From Campylobacter blaseri (lineage in GTDB: Bacteria > Campylobacterota > Campylobacteria > Campylobacterales > Campylobacteraceae), in NCBI RefSeq assembly GCF_013201895.1, contig NZ_CP053841.1, positions 434,001 to 498,000 on the forward strand: a DNA stretch of 64,000 bases, read 5' to 3'. The notes under the pieces were generated by a model. It was given only the letters and a program-made list of their open reading frames with translations, did not search any database and had not been told where the DNA came from. A program made the translations under genes and the position numbers. Of the stretch, positions 20,643 to 30,368 are shown one piece after another; the stretch's first letter is position 1; each line of letters opens with the position of its first letter.

Positions 20643-21311
20643 TTACTCATTTTTCAACTCCTCATAATTTATTTTTTCATATAAAAGTCCATATTTATTA
20701 AAAAATACTTTTGTATTTTCTATGTCTATATTTGTTATATTTATAAAATACTTTTTTATGTTTTCATATTCTTGTTTTGTGTTGGGTCTAATATTTATCA
20801 CTTTATCATCTTGAAGTATTATGATAGAGTCATAATACTTATACTCTTTTAATCTGTTTTGAAATAGGTTGTATAGAAATTTATTGATTATATTTTCTAT
20901 AAAACAAAATATAGTTAGTGGAAGCAAAATAATCCACAATACCCTTACTATCTCAATTGGTCTTTGCGACTTATGATAAAAAGGTTCATATGTTTTAAAA
21001 ACTTGATATTCTTTGTTTAAGTCTATCTCTTCTATGATTAAGTTTTGATGTAGAAATTTAATTTTTTCATTTGTTAAAACAATTTTTCTTTTATTTCTAC
21101 TTTTTAAATATGGTAAGATATATGGTGCAAACATAGCAGGCCACAACCAAAAGAAATGTCTATTTAATGTATCTTTATTTGCACCCCAAGGATTAAAAAT
21201 ATAAACATATATACAAAATATTATTGAAGGAACTATAAGCAAAAAATCAAAAAAGGCATTATTATCTTTTATTATTATTGGTTCTTTATTATAATCTCTA
21301 TTTAAATCCAT
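20643..21311 (-). CDS. Hypothetical membrane protein
   Basis: 222 residues, not assigned to a family. Two N-terminal hydrophobic stretches (about residues 22-38 and 52-68) and two more around 130-152 enclose a beta-rich soluble segment (IVLTNEKIKFLHQNLIIEEIDLNKEYQVFKTYEP). A charged C-terminal tail follows. The soluble segment looks like a membrane-linked PH-like fold as in the 13017-14078 protein; this is a weak impression. It stands alone between the NosL/ABC operon and a remnant region and is probably accessory DNA. Confidence 0.6.
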   Translation of the reverse strand: MDLNRDYNKEPIIIKDNNAFFDFLLIVPSIIFCIYVYIFNPWGANKDTLNRHFFWLWPAMFAPYILPYLKSRNKRKIVLTNEKIKFLHQNLIIEEIDLNKEYQVFKTYEPFYHKSQRPIEIVRVLWIILLPLTIFCFIENIINKFLYNLFQNRLKEYKYYDSIIILQDDKVINIRPNTKQEYENIKKYFINITNIDIENTKVFFNKYGLLYEKINYEELKNE

Positions 21312-21396
21312 AATAAACTTTCATATTTTAAATTTAAAATAATTTAATTATAAAACTATTTTCTTGTAAAATGATTAAAATAATATTTTAATATTA

Positions 21397-21609
21397 TTAG
21401 TAAAACACTTTAAAAAGTTTAAAATCTTTTGCATTTACAAAATTTCCTAGTTTCTTAGCTAACTCTTCACCATCTACATTTAAAGTAATACCTTTATCCA
21501 TTTAGTATCTGCTATCTCACTTTTACTAGGTGCATTTTTTGCCCCCATAAGTAGTAGCTTGAACCTTGTTTGAATAATCACCATTTAAGTTTAATTTATA
21601 TGTTGCCAT
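21397..21609 (-). pseudogene. Remnant of a small gene in two overlapping pieces
   Basis: Read on the minus strand, an ATG at 21609 opens MATYKLNLNGDYSNKVQATTYGG and stops within ~30 codons. A second ATG at 21501 gives a 34-residue frame (MDKGITLNVDGEELAKKLG...) ending at 21397. Both look like real coding sequence, and the intervening bases in a third frame read KNAPSKSEIADT. A single small gene that has taken two indels, one probably in the G5C A6 stretch near 21540, explains the pattern best. No family recognised. The rest of 21312-21640 holds nothing else. Confidence 0.45.
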
Positions 21610-21640
21610 TGTTTCTCTTTTGTTTTAAGTTTTGTTTAGT

Positions 21641-22818
21641 TTATAAGCCATTAAGAATATTCGAAGATACTATTTCTTTTATTCTTTTTTCTACATCATA
21701 ATTCACATTTCCACAATTATCAATTTTTCTTTTAAAACTTTCGATATTTTTTATATCTTTTTTGTATTTATTAATAATATTATCTACTTCTTCTTTGCTA
21801 AAATGTTTATCTTTGTCATAAAACAAATTTAAACCTATGTATGCATGGGCTTGCATTAATGTATTATTTTTTAAATAAAAGCTATTATTTAGGTATATTT
21901 TATATTTTCTTCGAATATCATTAATATGTATATATATAACTGGCTTTTTAAACCCAGCTATATTTGTTTTTGTGTCTATTATAAATAATTCATCTAAATT
22001 TACTAATTGTAAATTATCTGAAGAAAAAAACTCATATTTTTTCTTTTTTCTTTCAAATACTCTTCCCAATTATCAATAGTAAAGTTTTCATCTATATAGT
22101 ATTCATTTATTCCAACACTATCTAAATAATAATCAACTTTCTTATCTATAGTTTTTCTCTTTTTTAAATACTGTAAAACAGCTTTTTTATATAACTCCTC
22201 TTTTGGTAGTATTCTGTTTTCTTTTAAACAATACCCCTGTTTATATTTTTCTTTTCCAAAGATAGTAGTTAAGCTTATGCCATATTTATTAGAGTAATCA
22301 GGAACAGCTCTTACAAAGATTAAAGTTAAAATTATGAGTATTGTAAATGATAAGAGTATCTTTTGTTTTTTAAAAAAGCGTTTTAGTATGAGATATAGGA
22401 TTAATAAAGATATTATAGCTCTTATTATTAAAGAAGCTAAAGGGTAAAGAGTTGTAAATTCTTTAAAATCTTCTGCTATTTCATTAGCAGAAAGAGCAAA
22501 GGCTAGTAAAAATATAATAATTACAATAAAACCCATAATGCTTATTGAGATTATAGACATTATCTTAATTGATGTTGTAGTTATAGTTGGTTTGTCATTT
22601 TTATCTTGGGTGTTGTTTAAGCTTTCATTATTTGAGTTAGTATCTAAATTTGAATTATTGTTTAAATTTTCTTTATTTGAATTTGAGTTATTGTTTAAAT
22701 TTAAGTTATTGTTTGCTTGGTTAATGTTACTATTTTTATCATCTAAATTTAAATCTTTTTTAGATATTTTAATTTCTCTATCAGTTAAACTATTGTCTAG
22801 CTTTGTATTTTTATCCAT
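21641..22818 (-). pseudogene. Hypothetical membrane protein with Asn-rich N terminus, frameshifted at T6/A6 tracts
   Basis: The first frame (ATG 22818) has a ~75-residue Asn/Asp/Ser-rich leader, then three helices (about residues 86-110, 125-145, 153-167) and a soluble part reaching NWEEYLKE. There it enters A-rich tracts (T6 at 22037-22042 and 22044-22049 on the + strand) and stops at 22003. The -1 frame continues as RKKKYEFFSSDNLQLVNLDELFI... to 21641. One extra base in either tract fuses both into a ~390-residue protein. No family recognised. It may be switchable, decayed, or a sequencing indel. Confidence 0.68.
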
Positions 22819-22905
22819 CTTTTTCCTTTTAGGGTAAAGTAAATATATTAGAGCTATAATAAATAGTATCTAAATAAAATCAATGCTAAAAATAGAGCAG
22901 TAAAA

Positions 22906-22932
22906 TTTAGAGTGGTATAGCACCACTCTAAA
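22906..22932 (-). terminator. Hairpin terminator downstream of oadB
   Basis: Inverted repeat TTTAGAGTGG/CCACTCTAAA with a 7-base loop, just past the oadB stop (22943), ending the oadG-oadA-oadB transcript. Read on the minus strand, TTT follows the stem. Confidence 0.75.
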
Positions 22933-22942
22933 ATATTAAATT

Positions 22943-24238
22943 TTATAAAATTGAAAGTAGTATTCCAGCTGCAACTGCTGAGCCTATTACTCCAGATACA
23001 TTTGGACCCATTGCGTGCATTAAAAGTAGATTTGTTGGATCTTCTCTCATCCCTTCTTTGTTTGCAACTCTAGCAGCCATAGGAACAGCACTAACCCCAG
23101 CAGCTCCTATTAAAGGGTTGATTTTATCTTTGCAAAATTTATTCATAATTTTTGCCATTAAAACCCCGCCAGCAGTTCCAATACTAAAAGCTATAAGACC
23201 AAGAACCAAAATACCCAAAGTTTCAGGAACTAAAAACTTTTCAGCTGCAAGTTTTGAGCCAACAGAGAGCCCTAAGAATATAGTTATGATGTTTATGAGT
23301 GCATTTTGCATAGTATCACTAAGTCTTGCAGCAACACCGCTTTCTTTTATGAAATTTCCAAAAGTAAGTGCTCCTATTAAAGGAGTTGCTGATGGAAGCA
23401 TAAGCATACAAAGAAGTAAAACAGTTATAGGGAAAATTATTTTTTCAATTTTTGAAACCTCTCTTAGTTGAACCATTTTAATCTTTCTTTCCTCTTGTGT
23501 GGTAAGAAATCTCATAATAGGTGGCTGGATTATAGGAACAAGTGCCATATAGGAGTATGCAGCAACCGCAATGGCACCAAGTAAATCAGGCGATAGTTTA
23601 GAGGCTACAAAGATAGCAGTTGGACCATCAGCACCGCCTATTATACCAATGGAAGCAGCATCTTGAATGGTAAAGTTAAAAATAGATGTGTACTGTGATA
23701 ATGCCAAAGCTCCAATTAGTGTAAAAAATATGCCAAGTTGGGCAGCACCGCCTAGAATTGCCGTTTTTGGATTTGCTAAAAGTGGTCCAAAGTCAGTCAT
23801 AGCTCCAACGCCCATAAAAATAAGCAGCGGAAAAAGACCATTTTCAATACCAGCTGAGTAGATTATATTTAAAAATCCACCAGGTTCTGCAATTCCTGCA
23901 AGGGGTATATTTGCCAAAAATCCACCAAAAGCAATTGGCAGTAAAAGCAATGGCTCAAAGCCTTTTACTATTGCTAGATAAAATAGTAAAAAACACACAA
24001 GTATCATTATGATTTTTCCATAACTTTGTGTGAATTTAGTTCCGTGCCCTTTTGTTTCGGGGTTTATTAGTCCAGCAACTCCTGTTGATTTGGCAAAGCT
24101 TACAAAAAGTTCCGTCATGCTTTTGGATTTATATTCTTGAGTCATATGTTGCTGTGTTGTTTGTATATCATTTGCTAAAAGATTTGAACTACTTATAACA
24201 AAGAATATAAACAAAAAAAGTTTCAATAAAAATTTCAT
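22943..24238 (-). CDS. oadB: Oxaloacetate decarboxylase Na+ pump, beta subunit
   Basis: The integral membrane subunit of the biotin-dependent Na+ pump: it decarboxylates carboxybiotin and couples this to Na+ export. The 431-residue protein begins with a signal-like segment and a spacer (to about residue 65), then about ten helices. Family marks include [17 protein letters not shown], the [14 protein letters not shown] segment with the Na+-binding Asp, and the C-terminal [19 protein letters not shown]. It lies 8 bases downstream of oadA and ends the operon. Methylmalonyl-CoA or glutaconyl-CoA pumps have near-identical beta subunits, but the OadA partner decides the substrate. Confidence 0.94.
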   Translation of the reverse strand: MKFLLKLFLFIFFVISSSNLLANDIQTTQQHMTQEYKSKSMTELFVSFAKSTGVAGLINPETKGHGTKFTQSYGKIIMILVCFLLFYLAIVKGFEPLLLLPIAFGGFLANIPLAGIAEPGGFLNIIYSAGIENGLFPLLIFMGVGAMTDFGPLLANPKTAILGGAAQLGIFFTLIGALALSQYTSIFNFTIQDAASIGIIGGADGPTAIFVASKLSPDLLGAIAVAAYSYMALVPIIQPPIMRFLTTQEERKIKMVQLREVSKIEKIIFPITVLLLCMLMLPSATPLIGALTFGNFIKESGVAARLSDTMQNALINIITIFLGLSVGSKLAAEKFLVPETLGILVLGLIAFSIGTAGGVLMAKIMNKFCKDKINPLIGAAGVSAVPMAARVANKEGMREDPTNLLLMHAMGPNVSGVIGSAVAAGILLSIL

Positions 24239-24246
24239 TTTTTACC

Positions 24247-26046
24247 TTAAAATTTAGCTAAAATTTGACCAGTTTCTACATTATCACCTTGTGAAACTAG
24301 TATTTCGCTTATAGTTCCACTGCAAGGAGCCACTACTTCTATCTCCATTTTCATAGCTTCCAATATAATGATAACTTCATCTTTTTTAACGCTTTGACCA
24401 GGTTTAGCTAGTACTTTAAAAACAGAGCCAGAAAGCCCTGCTGTAACCACTTCTCCTGTTGAGATAGTTTGTTTTATCTCTTCTGTTCTTATAGTTGTTG
24501 ATATTTTTTCAATATTTTTTATCTCAACATTATGTCCCATTGCAACACTCACATTGTAAGCTTGTCCATTTACTGTAACTGTATAATCACCACTATCTTG
24601 AACTATCTCTTTTTTAGCAGACCCAGAATCTATATTTTTATCTTTTTTCCTAACCATAACCTTGCCTTCACCTTTTAAGAAAGCTATGCCTTTTTCTTTA
24701 CATGCAAGAGCTATAAAAATATTTTCTTCACTCTCTTTTATTTTTTCTTTTTTTAAGATTTCTTTTGCATATTTTATTGATTTTTCTTCATCTTCATCGG
24801 CTATATCAATTGCATTTCTTGTAGTTGGTTCTAGTTTTAGTTGTTCACTTGCAAGTTTTATTATCTCCTCATCAGGCTTAACAGGCGTTTTCCCAAAGTA
24901 GCCAAGCACCATTTTACCATATCCATCAGCTATTTTTTTCCATTTTCCAAACATCACATTATTAAATGCTTGTTGGAAATAAAATTGACTAACAGGAGTT
25001 ACACTTGTTCCAAACCCGCCTTTTTCTACAACTTCTCGCATAGCTTTTATAACTTCTGGAAATTTATTTAAAATGTTATTATCTCTCATCATTTGGGTAT
25101 TTGCAGTTAGTGCGCCTCCTGGCATAGGTGAAAATGGTATTAGTGGGCTAACTTGTGTTGCTTCTGGTGGCATAAAATAATCTTTTAAGCACTCAGCTAA
25201 AACATCTTCATATTTAAGTATTTTTTCTAGCTCCAAACCACCTAAATCATAGTTTTTACCCTTAACAGCATGTAACATTGTTAAAATATCAGGTTGAGAA
25301 GTTCCGCCACTTACAGGACTTGCAGCTAGATCAATTCCATCAACTCCTGCTTCAAGAGCTGCTAAGTAGCAGGCTACACTAACGCCAGCAGTTTCATGAG
25401 TATGAAGCCTAATGTGAGTATTTTCAGGGAGTAGTTTTCTAGCCATTTTTATAGTTTCATAGACTTTTTGTGGACTACTTGTCCCACTTGCATCTTTAAA
25501 GCATACACTATCAAAAGGAATTCCGTTATCTAAAATTTCTCTTAATGTTTTTTCATAAAAAGCCGCATCGTGTGCACCAACGCATTTAGGCGGTAAATCC
25601 ATCATAGTTACAACAATTTCATGTTTTAATCCGTGATGAGCTATCCTCTCACCGCTATATTCTAAATTTTTAACATCATTTAATGCATCAAAATTTCTAA
25701 TAGTAGTAGTGCCATGCTTTTTAAACATTTTAGCATGTAAATCAACTATTTCACGGCTTCCAGTATCAAGAGTTACTGTATTTACTCCACGAGAAAGAGT
25801 TTGTAGATTTGCATCTTTTCCAACAATTTCTCTGAATTTGTCCATCATAGTAAATGCATCTTCGTTTAAATAGAAATAAAGACTTTGAAATCTAGCTCCA
25901 CCGCCAAATTCAAAATGTGTAATTCCTGCATCTTTTGCCGCACTAAGTGCTGGTAAAAAATCATCCATTAAAACTCTAGCTCCAAAGACGGATTGAAAAC
26001 CATCTCTAAAAGTAGTATCCATTACATCTATAAACTTTTTTGACAT
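24247..26046 (-). CDS. oadA: Oxaloacetate decarboxylase alpha subunit (carboxyltransferase plus biotin domain)
   Basis: Transfers CO2 from oxaloacetate to its own biotin, giving pyruvate. 599 residues: N-terminal HMGL-like TIM barrel (VMDTTFRDGFQS, metal-binding region later at RLHTHETAG), conserved PMPGGALTAN, a linker, and the C-terminal biotinyl domain with EAMKMEIE (biotin on Lys566). The closely related PycB of two-subunit pyruvate carboxylase has the same layout. The neighbouring oadB and oadG make a decarboxylase Na+ pump the better call, and no pycA lies in the window. It overlaps oadG by one base. Confidence 0.92.
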   Translation of the reverse strand: MSKKFIDVMDTTFRDGFQSVFGARVLMDDFLPALSAAKDAGITHFEFGGGARFQSLYFYLNEDAFTMMDKFREIVGKDANLQTLSRGVNTVTLDTGSREIVDLHAKMFKKHGTTTIRNFDALNDVKNLEYSGERIAHHGLKHEIVVTMMDLPPKCVGAHDAAFYEKTLREILDNGIPFDSVCFKDASGTSSPQKVYETIKMARKLLPENTHIRLHTHETAGVSVACYLAALEAGVDGIDLAASPVSGGTSQPDILTMLHAVKGKNYDLGGLELEKILKYEDVLAECLKDYFMPPEATQVSPLIPFSPMPGGALTANTQMMRDNNILNKFPEVIKAMREVVEKGGFGTSVTPVSQFYFQQAFNNVMFGKWKKIADGYGKMVLGYFGKTPVKPDEEIIKLASEQLKLEPTTRNAIDIADEDEEKSIKYAKEILKKEKIKESEENIFIALACKEKGIAFLKGEGKVMVRKKDKNIDSGSAKKEIVQDSGDYTVTVNGQAYNVSVAMGHNVEIKNIEKISTTIRTEEIKQTISTGEVVTAGLSGSVFKVLAKPGQSVKKDEVIIILEAMKMEIEVVAPCSGTISEILVSQGDNVETGQILAKF

Positions 26047-26297
26047 TATTTACCTTTTTGTGAAATTTGAAATTGTTTGATAGCTGCGGTAATTGCAACA
26101 ACTACATCTTGATCAATATCATTGTCTAAATTTTTCAACTCTTTTTTTTGTATTATGTTTTTGTTTTGAGGGAAAAATCTATTAATTAAATAATATTGAA
26201 ATTTTAGAGTATAAATTATAATAGTTAGAAACAAAAAAACAGCACTCATGCCTAAAATCATAAGTTTAAAGCCTTCTGCTACAAGATTTATCTCCAT
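26046..26297 (-). CDS. oadG: Oxaloacetate decarboxylase gamma subunit
   Basis: Small membrane subunit that assembles OadA with OadB. The 83 residues hold one N-terminal helix (FKLMILGMSAVFLFLTIIIY, about 10-30) and a soluble C-terminal part ending DQDVVVAITAAIKQF, the conserved AIxAA(I/V) helix of OadG/MmdD. It is first in the oadGAB operon, with start ATG 26297. The 230-base region between it and mqo holds the divergent promoters; no clear regulator site was seen there. Confidence 0.9.
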   Translation of the reverse strand: MEINLVAEGFKLMILGMSAVFLFLTIIIYTLKFQYYLINRFFPQNKNIIQKKELKNLDNDIDQDVVVAITAAIKQFQISQKGK

Positions 26298-26528
26298 TAA
26301 ACACCTTTTGTTAATTTAAATTAACAAATTTTAACTAAAAGTTATATGTTTTTAGCTGAAATTGTTATTAAATTATAAAAACATTACTAAAAAATTGATT
26401 TATATAAAAGCTATGCTTTATTATAAAGAATACTTAATATAATAAAGTTAATATAAAATTTAAGATGTATCAAATACTAGCTGGTATATAATCTTTTATT
26501 ATTAAATTACAAAAATGCAGGAAAAAAC

Positions 26529-27887
26529 ATGCAACAAGAAAAACATTATGAAGTGATTGTTATAGGTGGCGGTATAACAGGAGCAGCACTCTTGTATGAA
26601 CTTTCAAGATATACAGATATTAAAAAATTGGCTTTATTGGAAAAGTATGAAGCACCGGGAACTTTAAACACTAAAGCTACTGCAAACTCTCAAACTATAC
26701 ACTCAGGCGACATAGAGACAAACTACACATATGAAAAGGCGTCAAAAGTAAAACAAACTGCTGATATGGTGGTAAAATACAATTTACAACATGGATATGA
26801 AGATAAATTTATGTTTAGAACTCAAAAGATGACAATGGGTGTTGGTGATAAAGAAGTTTGGTTTATAAAAGAGAGATTTGAATCATTTAAAAATATATAT
26901 CCACATCTTGAACTATTTAGCAAAGATGACTTAAAAGAGATTGAGCCAGCTGTTGTTTATGATGAATTTGGTAATGAAAGAGATGAAGAAATTGTTGCGA
27001 TGGGAACAAGAAGTGCTACTTATACTACAATAGACTATGGTGCTATGGCGGTATCTCTTATAAAAAATTCACAAAAAGAGCCAAATAAAGTTTGTGATAT
27101 ATTTTATAATACTGAGGTTTTAGATATAGAGAAAATTGGCGATAGATACTACTTAAAAACAAAAAATAAAGCTTCAATTAGTGCTGATTTTGTTATAGTT
27201 AATGCGGGTGCCCACTCTTTATGGTTAGCTCATAAAATGGGATATGGTAAGGACCTTAGTTGTCTTGCTATGGCAGGAAGTTTCTATCTTTCAAAAAAAG
27301 AATTTTTAAAGGGCAAGGTTTATATGGTGCAAAATCCAAAACTTCCATTTGCTGCACTTCATGGTGACCCAGATATAAAAGCTAATGGCTTAACAAGATT
27401 TGGACCAACTGCACTTCCTATTTTAAAACTAGAAAGATACCATGGATTTAAAAGTTTTCCTGAATATTTAAAAACTTTAAATTTAGATAGCAATGTTATG
27501 TCTGTTTTTTGGAATCTTTTAAAAGATAGAGATATAAGAAAATATTTTATAAAAAATGTAATTTTTGAAATGCCATTTATAAATGTTAGAAGTTTTGTAA
27601 AAGATGCAAGAAAGATAATACCATCTTTAAAAACTAGTGATATATATTTTGCAAAAGGCTTTGGTGGAGTTAGGCCACAAGTTATAAATAAGAAAAACAG
27701 AAGTTTAATGTTAGGCGAGGCATCTATAAATGCAGGAGATGGAATTATATTTAACATGACCCCAAGTCCCGGTGCGACAAGTTGCCTAGGAAATGCTCTA
27801 AAAGATGTAAAAATAATTTGTGAGTATTTAGGAAAAACTTTCAATGAGAATAAATTTAATGAGGAATTAATAGATGACATCTCTTGA
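26529..27887 (+). CDS. mqo: Malate:quinone oxidoreductase (Campylobacter/Helicobacter type)
   Basis: FAD-dependent peripheral membrane enzyme that oxidises malate to oxaloacetate and passes electrons to quinone. The 452-residue protein opens with the FAD-binding VIVIGGGITGAALLYEL, and has GTLNTKATANSQTIHSG, ADFVIVNAGAHSLWLAHKMG and the C-terminal GFGGVRPQ and PSPGATSCLGNAL. Epsilonproteobacteria use this ~450-residue form. It is divergent from the oxaloacetate decarboxylase operon: Mqo makes oxaloacetate, OadGAB turns it to pyruvate while pumping Na+. Other FAD oxidoreductases of the DAO superfamily are the alternative. Confidence 0.88.
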   Translation: MQQEKHYEVIVIGGGITGAALLYELSRYTDIKKLALLEKYEAPGTLNTKATANSQTIHSGDIETNYTYEKASKVKQTADMVVKYNLQHGYEDKFMFRTQKMTMGVGDKEVWFIKERFESFKNIYPHLELFSKDDLKEIEPAVVYDEFGNERDEEIVAMGTRSATYTTIDYGAMAVSLIKNSQKEPNKVCDIFYNTEVLDIEKIGDRYYLKTKNKASISADFVIVNAGAHSLWLAHKMGYGKDLSCLAMAGSFYLSKKEFLKGKVYMVQNPKLPFAALHGDPDIKANGLTRFGPTALPILKLERYHGFKSFPEYLKTLNLDSNVMSVFWNLLKDRDIRKYFIKNVIFEMPFINVRSFVKDARKIIPSLKTSDIYFAKGFGGVRPQVINKKNRSLMLGEASINAGDGIIFNMTPSPGATSCLGNALKDVKIICEYLGKTFNENKFNEELIDDIS

Positions 27888-28563
27888 TTTTTATTCAAAG
27901 ATAGAGCCTATTATAGGTATGCAAGAAGCTTGCGATGAACTTTATGAGATTTTTTTAGATGAAATTTACAAACTTGAGTTTATGGGTAATGACGCACTTG
28001 ATTTTGGAAGTGGGAGTGGAAATTTTGCGTTAAAATTAAAAAAAGATTTTAATGTGATTTGTATAGATAAAAGTTCTGAAATGGTAAAAGTTGCTAGTTC
28101 AAAAGGACTTGATGCAAGAAATACAAGTTTAAATGAAGTTAATGAAACATTTGATCTAATAACTGCGAGTTTTGATGTGATAAATTATATGGATAAAAAA
28201 GAGTTAAAGGAATTTTTAAAAATTATCTCCGAAAAGCTAAATGATGGCGGGTATTTTGTTTTTGATATAAATACAAAATTTGGTTTTACTGACGTGGCTG
28301 ATGGACTTTTATATGAAAGTGATGATAAAGGAAATGAACTTATAATTGATGCAAATTTTGATAATAATATACTTGAAACCACTATGATATATTTTGAAAA
28401 AAATGGTGAAATTTACAAGAAATTTCAACAAAAAATAACTCAATATTATCATAGTGAAGATGAGATTAAAAAATATTTGAGTTTAAAGCTTTTAAATTTA
28501 GTTGATGTAAATTTATATAGCGATACAAAACCAGATAAAAAATTATTTGTTTTCACTAAATAA
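27874..28563 (+). CDS. Class I SAM-dependent methyltransferase
   Basis: The 229-residue protein has the Rossmann methyltransferase motif I ALDFGSGSGNFALKL (about residues 44-58), acidic post-I VICIDKSSEMV, and motif IV-like FDLITASFDVINYM. A beta-rich C-terminal half follows. Substrate unknown; such small methyltransferases act on tRNA, quinone precursors or metabolites. Its ATG lies 14 bases inside the end of mqo, suggesting coupled expression, and a hairpin follows the stop. Confidence 0.85.
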   Translation: MTSLDFYSKIEPIIGMQEACDELYEIFLDEIYKLEFMGNDALDFGSGSGNFALKLKKDFNVICIDKSSEMVKVASSKGLDARNTSLNEVNETFDLITASFDVINYMDKKELKEFLKIISEKLNDGGYFVFDINTKFGFTDVADGLLYESDDKGNELIIDANFDNNILETTMIYFEKNGEIYKKFQQKITQYYHSEDEIKKYLSLKLLNLVDVNLYSDTKPDKKLFVFTK

Positions 28564-28569
28564 TAGTTT

Positions 28570-28598
28570 AAATAGACTTTGAAAAATAAAGTCTATTT
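28570..28598 (+). terminator. Hairpin terminator after the methyltransferase gene
   Basis: Inverted repeat AAATAGACTTT/AAAGTCTATTT with a 7-base loop starting 7 bases after the stop. The stem can extend with flanking GTTTA/TAAAC. The T-run is weak (TTT) but placement fits the end of the mqo unit. Confidence 0.65.
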
Positions 28599-28760
28599 AT
28601 CTAAACTTGATTTTTTAATTTAAAATCTTAAACTACTTACTTTTATGTATACTATCTTTTAAATTTATAGCTAATTTTACAAATGATATCTATTTTAATA
28701 CCGATTTTTATCTATAACTATGTAGTTTTGTTATCAATTTGTAATAGGTTGATATTAAAA

Positions 28761-28769
28761 TGATATAAT
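28761..28769 (+). promoter_or_regulatory. Extended -10 promoter of pyk
   Basis: TGA followed by TATAAT (28764-28769), about 30 bases ahead of the pyk ATG, with an AAGGAG ribosome site between them. Confidence 0.6.
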
Positions 28770-28798
28770 TCAAGGAAAAATAAATAAGGAGCTATTTA

Positions 28799-30253
28799 AT
28801 GGATAAAAAAACAAAGATATTAGCAACTATAGGACCTGCAAGTGATAATGAAAATATAATAGAAAATTTAGTGAAAGCAGGAGTAAATGCATTTCGTATG
28901 AATTTTAGTCACGGCGATCATCAATATCATAAGTCAAATTTAGAAAAAATTAGAAATGTTGAGAAAAAACTTGGAGTTAGGATTGGAATTTTTCAAGATA
29001 TAAGCGGTCCTAAAGTTAGAGTTGGCAAGATAGATGGAGTTTTTAAATTAAACTCAGAAGACAGACTTATCTTTGTAAAAGAGCAGGTAAAAGGCGAACA
29101 AATTGATAATAAAACATATAAAATTTGCATTAATCACCCAGATATTTTAAAACTTATAAAAGTTGGTGAGTATATATATTTATGCGATGGAAGTATCCGT
29201 GCAAAAGTTGTTTTAGCAAATGAAAATAGTGTTGAAGCAGTTTTAGAAAATAGCGGAATTCTCACATCAAACAAAGGCGTAAATTTTCCAAATACAAAGA
29301 TTAACATTGATATTATAACAGATAAAGATAAAAAAGATTTAGAGTGGGGTGCAAAAGAGGGGGTAAATTTTGTAGCAGTATCTTTTGTGCAAACTTCAAA
29401 AGATGTTTTAAGAGTTAGAAAAATACTTGATGAGTTTAATAGCAAAGCAAAAGTATTTGCAAAGATAGAGAAATTTGACGCTGTTGAAAACATTGATGAG
29501 ATTATAAAAGTAAGTGATGGGATAATGGTTGCAAGAGGGGACTTGGGCATTGAGGTTCCATATTATGAAGTTCCAAATATCCAAAAGATGATTATAAAAA
29601 AAGCAAATGAACAAGCAAGACCTGTTATCACTGCAACTCAAATGATGCTATCTATGACACAAAATGAAAGAGCCACAAGAGCTGAGATAAGCGATGTCGC
29701 AAATGCAGTTTTAGATGGAACTGATGCTGTGATGCTTAGTGAAGAGAGTGCTGTTGGGATTGATCCGGTTGGTGTTGTAAAGGCTATGTCAAATACTATA
29801 AAAGAAACAGAAAAAATTTATCCTTATAATAAATTTGATGATTATAAGTTTTTTGATGAGACAGATATGATAGCTTCAAGCAGTTGTGCTTTGGCTTCAA
29901 GGCTAGGCGCTAAGGGAATATTGTCGATTACAGGCTCTGGAAAATCTGCTATAAAAATGGCAAGAAATAGACCAAATATCGATATATTAGCTATTGCTCA
30001 TGATGAACAAACAGCACACTTTTTAACTCTTGCTTGGGGAGTAAATCCTGTTTTAGTTAAAGAGAAAAATTCAGTTACACTACTAGTGGCTGAGGTTGTA
30101 AAAGCTTTGTATGAACAAAATAATATTGATGAAAATTATACATATGTTATGACAGCTGGTTTTCCAACAGGAGTTGAAGGAAGCACTAACTATATAAGGA
30201 TACTTAAGCAAGATCAAATTGAATATTATAAAAATATTTTAAACAAAAAATAA
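28799..30253 (+). CDS. pyk: Pyruvate kinase
   Basis: Transfers phosphate from phosphoenolpyruvate to ADP, yielding pyruvate and ATP. At 484 residues it shows the N-terminal KILATIGPAS, FRMNFSHGDHQ, the metal-binding FAKIEKFDAVENIDEI and VARGDLGIEVP, and PVITATQMM. The C-terminal regulatory domain includes the ITGSGKSAIKMARNRP phosphate-site region. It is expressed from its own extended -10. Many Campylobacter lack phosphofructokinase and use Pyk chiefly for PEP/pyruvate balance. The nearby mqo and oadGAB feed the same node. Confidence 0.97.
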   Translation: MDKKTKILATIGPASDNENIIENLVKAGVNAFRMNFSHGDHQYHKSNLEKIRNVEKKLGVRIGIFQDISGPKVRVGKIDGVFKLNSEDRLIFVKEQVKGEQIDNKTYKICINHPDILKLIKVGEYIYLCDGSIRAKVVLANENSVEAVLENSGILTSNKGVNFPNTKINIDIITDKDKKDLEWGAKEGVNFVAVSFVQTSKDVLRVRKILDEFNSKAKVFAKIEKFDAVENIDEIIKVSDGIMVARGDLGIEVPYYEVPNIQKMIIKKANEQARPVITATQMMLSMTQNERATRAEISDVANAVLDGTDAVMLSEESAVGIDPVGVVKAMSNTIKETEKIYPYNKFDDYKFFDETDMIASSSCALASRLGAKGILSITGSGKSAIKMARNRPNIDILAIAHDEQTAHFLTLAWGVNPVLVKEKNSVTLLVAEVVKALYEQNNIDENYTYVMTAGFPTGVEGSTNYIRILKQDQIEYYKNILNKK

Positions 30254-30261
30254 AATAAATC

Positions 30262-30274
30262 AAAAAAAAAAAAA
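30262..30274 (+). repeat. A13 homopolymer upstream of the first binding-protein gene
   Basis: Thirteen consecutive A, about 95 bases ahead of the ATG at 30369. Length changes in such tracts can alter promoter spacing or DNA bending. Confidence 0.85.
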
Positions 30275-30368
30275 CTAATTGTTCAACAAAAGTTAATTAT
30301 AAGGTTAGATTTAGGCGCAAGTAACTATAATTAATCTCGTAATTTAATTTTAAGGAACAGTTTGTAAT

